A DNA stretch of 64,000 nt, taken from NCBI GenBank assembly GCA_026387915.1, contig JAPLKS010000022.1, positions 248,001 to 312,000 of the forward strand. The letters are read 5' to 3'. Each line of letters begins with the position of its first letter. The first letter of the stretch is position 1. The notes below the pieces were generated by a model. It was not told the DNA's origin. It ran no database searches and saw only the letters and a program-made list of their open reading frames with translations. The DNA comes from Gemmatimonadota bacterium (GTDB lineage Bacteria; Gemmatimonadota; Gemmatimonadetes; Gemmatimonadales; Gemmatimonadaceae). The position numbers and the translations under genes are program-made. Below are positions 51,740 to 60,227 of the stretch, one piece after another.

Positions 51740-52635
51740 TGCATCCCGCACTGCGACGCGGTGGCATGTACGTGGGCGCCAGCGCGGTGCTGCTGTACAT
51801 CGGCGCGATGGGGTACCTCAAGGTCAACGAAACAGACTTCGTGTATCACCCGAGCATTGAGCAGTACGAAAACGGCCGCATCAATCCGCCAGCGGACACA
51901 CTCCAAGCGCGCCCCGTCACCTTTTCCAGTACGGATGGTGCCAAGCTCGCAGCATGGGTGATGCCTCCCATGCAAAATGATTCCACCGCGCTCTGGGTAC
52001 TCATCAGTCACGGCAACGCCGGCAACATCACGCTCACCAAGCGACAGGACTTCTACACGCGTCTGCGTGCACTCGGCGTGGGCTTGTTCGCGTATGAGTA
52101 CCGCGGTTTTGGCGCGAGCGAAAAACGTCCAATCACCGAAGCTGGTCTGTATAACGACGCGCAGGGTGCCTACGACTACTTGCGCAAAACACTCGGCGTT
52201 CCGTCGAACCGCATCATCATTTTCGGCCACTCGCTCGGTTCTGGCGTAGCGATCGAGCTCGCCACACACGCCGAAGCGGCCGGGTTGATTGTTGAGGGAG
52301 CGTACACCGGCGTGGATCGCGTGGCCGCCGAACGCTATCCGATTTTTCCGATCCGCGCGCTGATGGCAAATCATTTTCCATCGCTCGAACGCATCGATCG
52401 CGTGTCCATGCCCAAGCTCTTCCTCCACGCCAACAACGACGCGGTCATTCCTTTTGCGCACGGCCGCGCGCTCTACAACCGTGCGCGGGAACCGCGCGAG
52501 TTTGTGGAGACCGGCGGCGGACACGAAGATGCATATCGGTTGGACCCGCGCTACCTCGAATCCTTTGGCGCGTTTGTCCGTCGCGTCGCGCCGTCGCAGG
52601 GGCCGCAGGGCGAGTCACCACTGCGCCCACGCTAG
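51739..52635 (+). CDS. Alpha/beta hydrolase, membrane-anchored
   Basis: 298 residues; TAATG overlap with the thioredoxin gene. N-terminal membrane segment (GGMYVGASAVLLYIGAMGYL), then an alpha/beta hydrolase core: oxyanion loop SHGNAGNI, nucleophile elbow FGHSLGSG, Asp in NNDAVIPF and His in GGGHEDAY. Resembles ABHD13/17-type serine hydrolases (lipid or thioester substrates); exact substrate unknown. Co-transcription with the redox pair is likely from the overlaps. Confidence 0.85.
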   Translation: MHPALRRGGMYVGASAVLLYIGAMGYLKVNETDFVYHPSIEQYENGRINPPADTLQARPVTFSSTDGAKLAAWVMPPMQNDSTALWVLISHGNAGNITLTKRQDFYTRLRALGVGLFAYEYRGFGASEKRPITEAGLYNDAQGAYDYLRKTLGVPSNRIIIFGHSLGSGVAIELATHAEAAGLIVEGAYTGVDRVAAERYPIFPIRALMANHFPSLERIDRVSMPKLFLHANNDAVIPFAHGRALYNRAREPREFVETGGGHEDAYRLDPRYLESFGAFVRRVAPSQGPQGESPLRPR

Positions 52636-52644
52636 CGCCGCACG

Positions 52645-53166
52645 TCAGCCTGTGAGCGTCACGTCAAAGAGATGTTTCGACGGCTGCGGGTCGCGGGTAT
52701 GAAACACCCGCAAGGTGCGGAGCGTCCACGGTTCGCTCTCGCGCACCCGTAGCATCGCACGCAATGACTCGGGCGTGATGGTCGGGTAAAAACTGAGCGT
52801 GCAGTGCGGAGTGAATGGGTACCGCGCGGCCGAGTATCGAAGTCCGCTCTGCTTGAGTGCTTCGTGCAGTGCGCGCACTGGGCCGTGTGGATCGAGCGGC
52901 AGCGACACTATCTCGCGCTGCAGAAAACGCATGGGTGCGCCAAAGGTCAGCGTGAGTGGCGCTGTTGCCGCGGCAATGGGCTCGATCACGGCACGCAGTT
53001 CCGCTACGGTCGTATCGGGCGCGATCGGTCCTGCGCCACTCGATCCGAGAATCGTCACGTGCGGCGGCAGCTCAGCCGCGAGCTTTGGATCGAACCGTTC
53101 CTGCAGCGCGTGCACACGTTCGGCAATCGCGCCATCGAGTTCCGCAATAATAAAGATGCCGTTCAT
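52645..53166 (-). CDS. 2'-5' RNA ligase/cyclic phosphodiesterase-family protein
   Basis: 173 residues from ATG 53166, ATGA overlap with the upstream PAP2 gene. Two HxT motifs of the 2H phosphoesterase family: PPHVTILG (His36, Thr38) and TPHCTLSF (His121, Thr123). Such enzymes cleave 2',3'-cyclic phosphates or join RNA. Last gene of a five-gene coupled operon whose first gene is a D-aminoacylase-like enzyme; the link is unclear. Confidence 0.85.
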   Translation of the reverse strand: MNGIFIIAELDGAIAERVHALQERFDPKLAAELPPHVTILGSSGAGPIAPDTTVAELRAVIEPIAAATAPLTLTFGAPMRFLQREIVSLPLDPHGPVRALHEALKQSGLRYSAARYPFTPHCTLSFYPTITPESLRAMLRVRESEPWTLRTLRVFHTRDPQPSKHLFDVTLTG

Positions 53167-53888
53167 CGTGCGTGATCGAGGTGACGCGAGAGCAGCAACC
53201 CGCTGACGGTACCGATTCCCGCGCCAAAGAGCACGTCGCTCGCCCAATGCTTGTTGTCATACATCCGCGAAAATCCGGTGAGCGCCGCCGCCGAGTAGAG
53301 TACGGGGCCGAGCCACCGCGCGCGCGCTTCATCGCGACTCGCCACGCGCGCCGTGATGGCCGAGGCGAACGCGAACGCCGCGGACGTGTGGCCGGACGGA
53401 AAGGACTGATAGTCACTCCCGTCACGAAAGCCGCGTCCAAACGCGGTGTTGTGCGCATCAGCCGGACTCGCGTAGGGACGAGCGCGGCCCACGGCGCCTT
53501 TGATGAGATAGGTGATCGTGCCGCTCAACGCCACCGCTTCAAGGGCGCGCACTCCGTCGGTGCTCATGGTGGCATCACCACGGACTTGCCCTGCGGCCCA
53601 GAGCCCAGCGCTGAGCACAAGCGAGCCTGGATCACCAAAGAGTCGCGCGCCCGTGAGGACGTGGCCGGCGAGCGCACTTCGGTGCGCCGGCGCCTGTGTC
53701 CACTGCGCCATGCGCACATCCGAAGAAAGCAATGCCGCCGCCGCGGCGAGGCTTGCGCCAAAAATTATTGATTCACGCGCGGTGACCGCAGGTTCCGGTG
53801 GAGCGACGGCCGTCGTCGACTGTGCGCGCACGGAAGGCGACACTACCGCAAGCAACAGCAGTACGCGACGCAGCGTTCGTGCGATCAT
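53163..53888 (-). CDS. PAP2-family phosphatase, exported
   Basis: 241 residues from ATG 53888 (MIARTLRRVLLLLAVVSPSV, a signal-like start). Phosphatase motifs: KGAVGRARPY, FPSGHTSAAF and SRMYDNKHWASDVLFG. Overlaps the second PAP2 gene by 4 bp (ATGA). Hydrolyses lipid phosphates or related monoesters in the envelope. Confidence 0.88.
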   Translation of the reverse strand: MIARTLRRVLLLLAVVSPSVRAQSTTAVAPPEPAVTARESIIFGASLAAAAALLSSDVRMAQWTQAPAHRSALAGHVLTGARLFGDPGSLVLSAGLWAAGQVRGDATMSTDGVRALEAVALSGTITYLIKGAVGRARPYASPADAHNTAFGRGFRDGSDYQSFPSGHTSAAFAFASAITARVASRDEARARWLGPVLYSAAALTGFSRMYDNKHWASDVLFGAGIGTVSGLLLSRHLDHAR

Positions 53889-54529
53889 ACTGTGGCGCTC
53901 CGCCCAGCAAGCGCACGGTCGAACGCCGAGTCGCCGTGCCGGAGGTGCCAACGCGTCAGCCACCAACTCACCGTCCCGCCAAGGAGGGCACCAAAGAGAA
54001 CGTCCGTGGCCCAGTGTTGATCGGTGTACATCCGCGCGCATGCCACGAGCAGAGCGGACACCACCAAGAGGCCGCCGCTGATTGCCCGCGACCACCGTGA
54101 GGCACCTAGGGTCACCATGCAGACGGCAATCGCAAACGCGGTGGTGGCTGTGGTATGACCCGACGGTAAAGAGAAATAGTGGGCATCGGTCCAGCCGTTC
54201 AGCACACTGAACTGCCACGGCTCACCCGGCGCAACAAAGGGCCGCGCGCGGCCGGCCACACCTTTGATGATGCCGCTGATCGCACTCGCCACCGCGAGTG
54301 CTTCGAGCCCGCGCACGCCCACGAGTGCGAGTGCGCGTCGATTGGCCACGCGTGCCCCGATCCAGAGCAACACACCACAATAGATGACACCGTCCCCACC
54401 CCACCAGTTCAGGAGGCCGGCCATCCCTTGTAGCAATGCATCGTGCTGCAACGCCGGCGACTGCATCCAGGCCTGTACCGCACGGTCAAGGTCGCAGACG
54501 ACGCCGACGACGTACGCACTCACCCCCAC
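53885..54529 (-). CDS. PAP2-family phosphatase, membrane type
   Basis: 214 residues from GTG 54529, overlapping the GntR stop by 10 bases. Five or six membrane segments and full PAP2 motifs: KGVAGRARPF, LPSGHTTATT and ARMYTDQHWATDVLFG. Similar to undecaprenyl-diphosphate or phosphatidate phosphatases. The next gene is a second PAP2 protein, so a tandem pair. Confidence 0.88.
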   Translation of the reverse strand: MGVSAYVVGVVCDLDRAVQAWMQSPALQHDALLQGMAGLLNWWGGDGVIYCGVLLWIGARVANRRALALVGVRGLEALAVASAISGIIKGVAGRARPFVAPGEPWQFSVLNGWTDAHYFSLPSGHTTATTAFAIAVCMVTLGASRWSRAISGGLLVVSALLVACARMYTDQHWATDVLFGALLGGTVSWWLTRWHLRHGDSAFDRALAGRSATV

Positions 54530-55269
54530 GCCCCGCGTTCTCCGCTGCGAGCGATCACACCGGCAAGGCGTTCGGCCGCGTTCTGCCAGTTCGCCTGCGC
54601 GGCGCGCTGGGCTTCGCTGGCATTGCCATCCCGAATCGCGCGGGCAATGCGATCGTGCTCCGTCACCGATGTGCTGAGCTCATTGGTCAAGAAACTCACA
54701 TAGAGCCGCTCATAACGCTCTGCCTGCGGCTTCACGGCATCGTACAACAAGCGCAGTCGCGGGCCAGCCGCCGCGTGCACGTACGTGCGGTGAAAACTTT
54801 CGTCGAGCGCCACCAACGTGTGATGGTCTGGGCGGCGCGCTTTCGATGCGCTGCCCAGCGCGGTGTTGATGTCGCGCAGTTTGCGAAAGAGCGTGGCGCG
54901 TGCCTTGGTCGACAGTCCCGCCGCATCCCGTGCGCCCAGTCCGTCGAGCGCCGCCACAACGTGAAACAACTCGCGTGCATCTTCCCGCGTCATCGGCGAC
55001 ACCACCAGACGCGTCTGACGCGCCGTCGGTGTGCGAGTGACGTTGCCTTCTTGTTCCAATCGACGCAGCACTTCCCGCAGTGGTGTACGACTCACGCCAA
55101 AGTGTGCCGCAAGCTCTGCTTCTACCAACCGCGCGCCCGGAGCCAGTCGCCCCGACACAATCATATCCCGTATCTCGGCGTACACGGCATCGTTCTGACG
55201 CTCAACGGCAACGATCGGCGCAGCTTTGGGACGTGCGTTCGCCCGAGGTTTCCGAATAGCCGCGGTCAC
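54520..55269 (-). CDS. GntR-family regulator (FCD type)
   Basis: 249 residues from GTG 55269, whose GTGA overlaps the upstream stop; an ATG at 55293 is a longer alternative. N-terminal winged helix (AEIRDMIVSGRLAPGARLVE, AELAAHFGVSRTPLREVLRR) and an all-helical FCD ligand domain with a candidate metal site (LDESFHRTYVHAA, TEHDRIARAIRDGN). It probably controls this divergent locus, since a TTGTATACAA palindrome of GntR type lies between the two operons. Confidence 0.9.
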   Translation of the reverse strand: MTAAIRKPRANARPKAAPIVAVERQNDAVYAEIRDMIVSGRLAPGARLVEAELAAHFGVSRTPLREVLRRLEQEGNVTRTPTARQTRLVVSPMTREDARELFHVVAALDGLGARDAAGLSTKARATLFRKLRDINTALGSASKARRPDHHTLVALDESFHRTYVHAAAGPRLRLLYDAVKPQAERYERLYVSFLTNELSTSVTEHDRIARAIRDGNASEAQRAAQANWQNAAERLAGVIARSGERGAWG

Positions 55270-56999
55270 TTGGGGCTGCTCCAGCCGGTCCACGCGGCGC
55301 CACGCACCACTTGGCCAGGTTTGGCGCCGGTGTGTGCACCGTCGCGGATCACTTCAATACCGTTGACGAGCACGTATTGCATCCCCACGGAGAGTTGGTG
55401 CGGTTTTTCGAATGTGGCAATATCGCGAATCGTCGCGGCGTCAAAGACCACCACATCCGCGCGCATCCCTTCCTTCAACACGCCACGATCATGCAGTTGC
55501 AACCGCGTGGCCACCGCGGCCGACGCCTTGCGCACGGCATCTTCTAGCGGCACGACCTTCTCGTCGCGCACATACTTGCCGAACAGGCGCGGGTAGTTGC
55601 CGTACCCGCGCGGATGCGTCATCCCCTGCGCCGTGGCCGGATCTTCCGATCCCGCATCGGTGCCGAACTTCATCCAGGGCTGTGCAATCTGCATGCGGAG
55701 ATTGTCTTCGCTCATTAAAAAGAGAATTTCGCCGAGGTTCGCCTTTTCGGCGATGTTGAGATCGATGATCACGTCGGCCCAATCCTTGTGCATGGCCGCC
55801 GAGATTTCCGATAGCCGCTTCCCTTCATACTGCTTGAGTTCGGGGCGCGTGAAGCCCGTCACCATGACGTTCTCTGGTCCGCCGGTGATGCAGAGGTTAT
55901 CAAACCCCGGCATCTTGCGATGGAGATCGGCCTTGATCAGTTCGCGCGTGGCGGGATTGGCGAGGTTCTCGAGCAGCTTGCCATCTGCCGCGTACTTCGG
56001 TGCAATGCAGGCGTTGAAGCCATTACCACCGGCCACATAAAGATACATATCGGCCTGCACATCCTGACCCGCGCGGCGCGCGGAATCGATTTTCGCGATC
56101 GCCAGCGCCATCTTGGGCCAGTTGCCCGGACCGGCAGCCTTCAGGTGGTACACCTCCACCGGAACGCCGCCTTCCTTGCCAACGCGAATGGCTTCGTCGA
56201 GCGCTTCGAGAAACTCGTCGCCCTCGTTCCGCATGTGGGTGATATACAAACCGCCGTACGGCGCCATCGCCTTGGCGGTCTCAATGAGTTCGCGCGTGCT
56301 AGAGTAACTGTTGGGCGGGTATATCAGCGCACTGGCAATCCCAAAGGCACCGTCTTGCATGGCGTGGCGCACCATCGCGCGCATGGAGTCGAGTTCCGTG
56401 GCCGTGGCTTCGCCGGTCGCGAAGCCTTTTCCCCATTGCCGGACGGTACCGCTCCCCACAAACGACCCGACGTTTTGTGAGAGCCCGCGGTTGCCCATAA
56501 AGTCGAGCCAGCGACCAAAGCCGTGGTCGCCCGTGAACTGGGAGACCAGTTTGCGCTGCGTCGTGTCCGTCATACTGGCCAGCATCTTCGCATTGACCGG
56601 AGCCGGCGTATCCCCCTCACCGAGGATGGCCGTGGTAATCCCTTGGGTCACCATCGAGATGGCCTTGCCGTCCCCGACCATGAAGTTCTCGTAGGACTGC
56701 GCCTGGATGTCGATAAACCCCGGCGCCACCACCATCCCCTTGGCGTCGATGCGCCGGGTGGCTGGCACTGCCGCCAGGAGGCCGCGCGGTGCGATCCGGA
56801 CAATGCGGCCGTTGGAGATGGCGAGATCCCCCCAGAACCACGACGCCCCGGTTCCGTCCACGATTTTGCCGTTCGCAATCACCACATCGTAGGGGGCACC
56901 CGCGGTCGCCAACGACGACCCGCGCACGAGGTTCGCCGTGCACCCTCCGAGCGGGGTGAGTGCGGCGGCGGCAAGAAACAAAGGGAGGAACTTGCGCAT
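55266..56999 (-). CDS. N-acyl-D-amino-acid deacylase-like lipoprotein
   Basis: 577 residues from ATG 56999 with GGAG nine bases upstream. Lipobox TPLGGCTA, so it is an envelope lipoprotein. Amidohydrolase fold of the D-aminoacylase family: PYDVVIANGKIVDGTG, then ITHMRNEGDEFLEALDEAIR, VEVYHLKAAGPGNW and MKFGTDAGSEDP, which hold the family's tight metal site and catalytic Asp. Odd point: the usual HxH after beta-strand 1 is QxQ (FIDIQAQSYENF), and the usual Cys region reads GEGD. The divergent racemase and L-deacylase operon supports an N-acyl amino acid substrate. Confidence 0.85.
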   Translation of the reverse strand: MRKFLPLFLAAAALTPLGGCTANLVRGSSLATAGAPYDVVIANGKIVDGTGASWFWGDLAISNGRIVRIAPRGLLAAVPATRRIDAKGMVVAPGFIDIQAQSYENFMVGDGKAISMVTQGITTAILGEGDTPAPVNAKMLASMTDTTQRKLVSQFTGDHGFGRWLDFMGNRGLSQNVGSFVGSGTVRQWGKGFATGEATATELDSMRAMVRHAMQDGAFGIASALIYPPNSYSSTRELIETAKAMAPYGGLYITHMRNEGDEFLEALDEAIRVGKEGGVPVEVYHLKAAGPGNWPKMALAIAKIDSARRAGQDVQADMYLYVAGGNGFNACIAPKYAADGKLLENLANPATRELIKADLHRKMPGFDNLCITGGPENVMVTGFTRPELKQYEGKRLSEISAAMHKDWADVIIDLNIAEKANLGEILFLMSEDNLRMQIAQPWMKFGTDAGSEDPATAQGMTHPRGYGNYPRLFGKYVRDEKVVPLEDAVRKASAAVATRLQLHDRGVLKEGMRADVVVFDAATIRDIATFEKPHQLSVGMQYVLVNGIEVIRDGAHTGAKPGQVVRGAAWTGWSSPK

Positions 57000-57021
57000 T
57001 TTGGGGCTCCGGAGACAATAT

Positions 57022-57043
57022 TTGTATACAATCTTGTACATAA
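57022..57043. promoter_or_regulatory. GntR-type operator between divergent operons
   Basis: A perfect 10-bp palindrome TTGTATACAA (57022-57031), followed by a second half-like TTGTACATAA (57034-57043). It sits in the 55-bp gap between the deacylase and GNAT starts. The TNGTATACNA core is typical of FCD-type GntR regulators. Confidence 0.65.
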
Positions 57044-57054
57044 ATTGTTCTCCT

Positions 57055-57852
57055 GTGACCATACCTGCAAGCCTTTCCGACGGTACGACCATCCGCGTTC
57101 TCTCCTCGCACGAGGACCGCGCGGCCGCTGTGCGCCTCCAAACGGAGACGTGGGGCGCCGACAATACAGAACGCGTGGCGGCAACTGTCCTGATGATCGC
57201 CGAGAAAATCGGCGGCGTGGCCAGTGGCGCTTTTGCGCCAGACGGCACCCTCTCCGGCTTCATCTTCGGCCTCACCGGCATCAAGGACGGCCATCTCGTC
57301 CATTGGTCCGATATGCTCGCCGTGCGACCTGAAGCGCGCGGCAATCGCCTCGGTGAAGCCCTAAAACAATACCAGCGCGAACGTTGCCGCGCCCTCGGTG
57401 TCGAAACCATGTTCTGGACATTCGACCCCCTCGTCGCCCGCAACGCGCATCTCAATCTCAACAAACTTGGTGCCGGTATCGCCGAGTTTGTCCCAGATAT
57501 GTATGGCCACACCGGTAGTCATATCCACTCACTCGGCACCGACCGCTTTGTTGCGGCCTGGCCACTGCAACGAAATCCGGTCATGCTGTCGGATAACCCG
57601 CGCTTGCTCCAGGGTTCGCCGATCGTCGCCGACGGCAGTGGCACCCAGCTGCCGCTCCTAGATTCGCCAAATGTCGTCGTGGCGGTGCCGTACGACCTGC
57701 CCACGCTCGTCGCAGCCGACCGACCGCGCGCCCAGCAGTGGCAACTCGCGGTGCGCCGCGCCCTCTCGCACTACTTCACCGCGCGATACACCGTGACCGC
57801 GTTTGTTCCGGGCGCCGGTGGCGACGCCCATTATCTGTTCTCCAAACCCTGA
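57055..57852 (+). CDS. GNAT-family acyltransferase of N-acyl amino acid operon
   Basis: 265 residues from GTG 57055, with no clear ribosome site. GNAT core: HWSDMLAVRPEARGNRLGEA with the acyl-CoA loop, then CRALGVETMFWTFDPLVARN and NLNKLGAGIAEF. In Geobacillus kaustophilus a GNAT succinyltransferase next to an N-succinylamino acid racemase and an M20 hydrolase turns D- into L-amino acids. This gene is first in the same three-gene order, so it may N-acylate (succinylate) D-amino acids. Confidence 0.82.
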   Translation: MTIPASLSDGTTIRVLSSHEDRAAAVRLQTETWGADNTERVAATVLMIAEKIGGVASGAFAPDGTLSGFIFGLTGIKDGHLVHWSDMLAVRPEARGNRLGEALKQYQRERCRALGVETMFWTFDPLVARNAHLNLNKLGAGIAEFVPDMYGHTGSHIHSLGTDRFVAAWPLQRNPVMLSDNPRLLQGSPIVADGSGTQLPLLDSPNVVVAVPYDLPTLVAADRPRAQQWQLAVRRALSHYFTARYTVTAFVPGAGGDAHYLFSKP

Positions 57853-57864
57853 GTTCAACCTCAC

Positions 57865-59040
57865 GTGACTGACAACACTGCAAAAATGAGCCCGCGCGTC
57901 GGATCGACCGCGTCGGCACCCCTCTGCGTGGATCGCATCACGCTGCGGCAAATTGAGCTGCCGCTCAAGGAGCCCTTTCGAATTTCCTCCGGCGTCGTAC
58001 ACAATCGCCGCATCATGCTCCTCGAGCTGCATGACAGCTCCGGTGCCGTGGAATGGAGCGAGTGTGTGGCCGGGGAGTCGCCCAACTATTCGAGCGAGGC
58101 CATCGACACCGCGTGGCTCGCCGTCACTAAATGGGTCGCGCCGCGCGTCCTTGGGCGCACCTTCTCGCACCCGAGCGAAGTGCATCCGCTCCTTGAGCGA
58201 GACTTCCGCGGCCATGAAATGGCCAAGGCCGGCGTCGAAATGGGGATGTGGGGCCTCGCCGCCAAAATGGCGAACATGCCGCTCGCGCGATTCATCGGTG
58301 GCGTGCGTACAGAAATTGCCACTGGTATTTCACTCGGCATTCAAAAAGACCCTGCCACGCTCGTCGCGCGCGCCAGTGAGGCCCTCGCGGCGGGATATCG
58401 CAAGGTGAAAATCAAGATCGAACCTGGGAACGACATCGAATGGGTGCGCGCCGTGCGGAACGCCGTCGGGCCCGACGCCCACCTCATGGCCGACGCGAAC
58501 AACGCCTATTCGCTCGAAGACGCCGACCATCTCGCCAAGCTCGACGACCTCGGCTTGATGATGATCGAGCAACCGCTCTCGCACAACGATTTGGTGCGGC
58601 ATGCGGCGCTGCAACGCAAACTCCGCACGCCCATCTGCCTCGACGAAAGCATCACGTCGCTCGAACGTGCGCAAGACATGGTCACGCTCGGCAGCGGCCG
58701 CATCATCAACATCAAGGCCGGGCGCGTGGGTGGCTTCGCCAGTTCGCTCGCCATTCACGATTACTGCCTCGAACAGGGCGTGCCAGTCTGGTGCGGCGGT
58801 ATGCTCGAGAGTGGCATTGGGCGTGCGTACAATGTGGCGCTCGCGTCGCTCCCGAACTTCGTCTTGCCCGGCGATCTGAGTCCGAGTGCGCGCTACTGGG
58901 CACAAGATGTGGTCACCCCAGAGTGGACGATGACCGACGGCATGGTGCGCGTCCCACTCGACGTGCCGGGCATCGGCGTGACGGTGGATCGTGCCCGCGT
59001 TGAGTCGATCACCACGCGAACCGAAGTGCTCTCCGCGTGA
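57865..59040 (+). CDS. N-acylamino acid racemase / o-succinylbenzoate synthase-like (enolase superfamily)
   Basis: 391 residues, 12 bases after the GNAT gene. MenC/NSAR-type enolase superfamily member: the catalytic pair Lys in YRKVKIKIEPG and Lys in INIKAGRVGG, metal ligands in LMADANNAY, MIEQPL and ICLDESITS. Family members make o-succinylbenzoate or racemise N-acylamino acids, often both. No other menaquinone genes are in the window, so the racemase role is favoured by the operon context. Confidence 0.9.
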   Translation: MTDNTAKMSPRVGSTASAPLCVDRITLRQIELPLKEPFRISSGVVHNRRIMLLELHDSSGAVEWSECVAGESPNYSSEAIDTAWLAVTKWVAPRVLGRTFSHPSEVHPLLERDFRGHEMAKAGVEMGMWGLAAKMANMPLARFIGGVRTEIATGISLGIQKDPATLVARASEALAAGYRKVKIKIEPGNDIEWVRAVRNAVGPDAHLMADANNAYSLEDADHLAKLDDLGLMMIEQPLSHNDLVRHAALQRKLRTPICLDESITSLERAQDMVTLGSGRIINIKAGRVGGFASSLAIHDYCLEQGVPVWCGGMLESGIGRAYNVALASLPNFVLPGDLSPSARYWAQDVVTPEWTMTDGMVRVPLDVPGIGVTVDRARVESITTRTEVLSA

Positions 59041-60227
59041 GCAACGCACTGCCGTTCACGGATGCCGAGATCGCGGCGCTCCGCGCGCTGCGTCGCGATC
59101 TGCACCAGCATCCGGAACTGTCGTGGCAAGAAACACGCACGCAAGACACGCTAGAGCGTTTCTTGCGTGCACACGGGGTGTCGCAGGTGGAGCGTATTGC
59201 GCGCACCGGTCTCGTGGCGCGCATTCCGGGGCTCAATCCCACCGCAGCGCCCATCGCGCTGCGCGGCGACATCGACGCACTCCCCATTCAGGAAGCCACC
59301 GGCTTGCCCTTTGCGTCCGAGCACGCCGGTGTGATGCACGCCTGCGGTCACGACGTGCACGCCTCGTGGGCGGCCGGCGCCGCAATTCTTCTAGCGCGGA
59401 ATCCGGCGACGGCAGAAGTGCGCGTGATCTTTCAGCCTGCTGAAGAAGTGGGAGAGGGAGCGCGTGCCGTCATCGAAAGCGGCGCGCTTACCGGCGTCAG
59501 CGTCATCTACGGCGCGCATGTGGATCGGCGCTTTCCGGTTGGCGAAGTCGTGGCGCAAGCCGGACCACTCGCCGCCAGTACCGACTCCTTTTCCATTACA
59601 CTGCATGGCTCTGGCGCGCACGGCGCGCGGCCGCAGGAATCCGCGGATCCCATCATTGGCGTGGGTGCATTGATTCTTGCGATACAGACGATTGTGTCGC
59701 GCCGTCTCGACCCTGCACTCCCGGGGGTCGTCACCGTCGGGTCGGTACAGGCCGGGCGCGCCGGGAATGTGATTCCGGAATCTGCGGAGCTCACCGGTAC
59801 GATTCGCGCCACCACGCCAGCCTCGCGTCAGCTCCTCAACAGCGAGCTCGAGCGTATCGCGCACGCCGTGGCCGCGACGCACCGTCTGCGCGCCACCGTC
59901 ACACTCACCGATGGTACGCCGCCTGTGGTCAACGACCCGCGCGCGGCTGACATCGCGGCCAACGCGGTGCGCGCAGTGCTCGGCGCGCAGGCGCTCATCC
60001 CGCTCGGCACCACCAATATGGGCGGCGAAGACTTCGCCTTCTATCAGGAACAGATTCCGGGGTGCTTTATGCGCGTTGGTGCGCGTGAGGCCGGCGGCGA
60101 GATGACGGCGGCACATTCGTCACGCTTTGTGGCCGACGAAGAATGTCTGTTCATCGGCGCAGCGGTGCTCAGTGAATGCGCACGCCTCAGCTGCGTCAGC
60201 GCCGCCGGATCTGCCGCGACCGCCTGA
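59037..60227 (+). CDS. M20-family N-acyl-L-amino acid deacylase
   Basis: 396 residues from GTG 59037, GTGA overlap with the racemase gene. Cytoplasmic (no signal). Metal residues of the AmaA/hippurate hydrolase branch: LRRDLHQHPELSWQE, LRGDIDALPIQE, VMHACGHDVHASW, FQPAEEVGEGA, and GGEDFAFYQE near the end. It would release the L-amino acid from the N-acyl-L intermediate, making the D-to-L conversion irreversible. Its last 32 bases overlap the convergent phospholipase D gene. Confidence 0.9.
   Translation: MSNALPFTDAEIAALRALRRDLHQHPELSWQETRTQDTLERFLRAHGVSQVERIARTGLVARIPGLNPTAAPIALRGDIDALPIQEATGLPFASEHAGVMHACGHDVHASWAAGAAILLARNPATAEVRVIFQPAEEVGEGARAVIESGALTGVSVIYGAHVDRRFPVGEVVAQAGPLAASTDSFSITLHGSGAHGARPQESADPIIGVGALILAIQTIVSRRLDPALPGVVTVGSVQAGRAGNVIPESAELTGTIRATTPASRQLLNSELERIAHAVAATHRLRATVTLTDGTPPVVNDPRAADIAANAVRAVLGAQALIPLGTTNMGGEDFAFYQEQIPGCFMRVGAREAGGEMTAAHSSRFVADEECLFIGAAVLSECARLSCVSAAGSAATA

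Noticed and set aside
54436-55596. 386-residue plus-strand frame
   Set aside because: Lies antisense to the GntR and deacylase genes, which have clear motifs.
57865-59040. Enolase-family gene as menaquinone menC
   Set aside because: No other men genes nearby, and the flanking GNAT and M20 genes fit the N-acylamino acid racemase context better.
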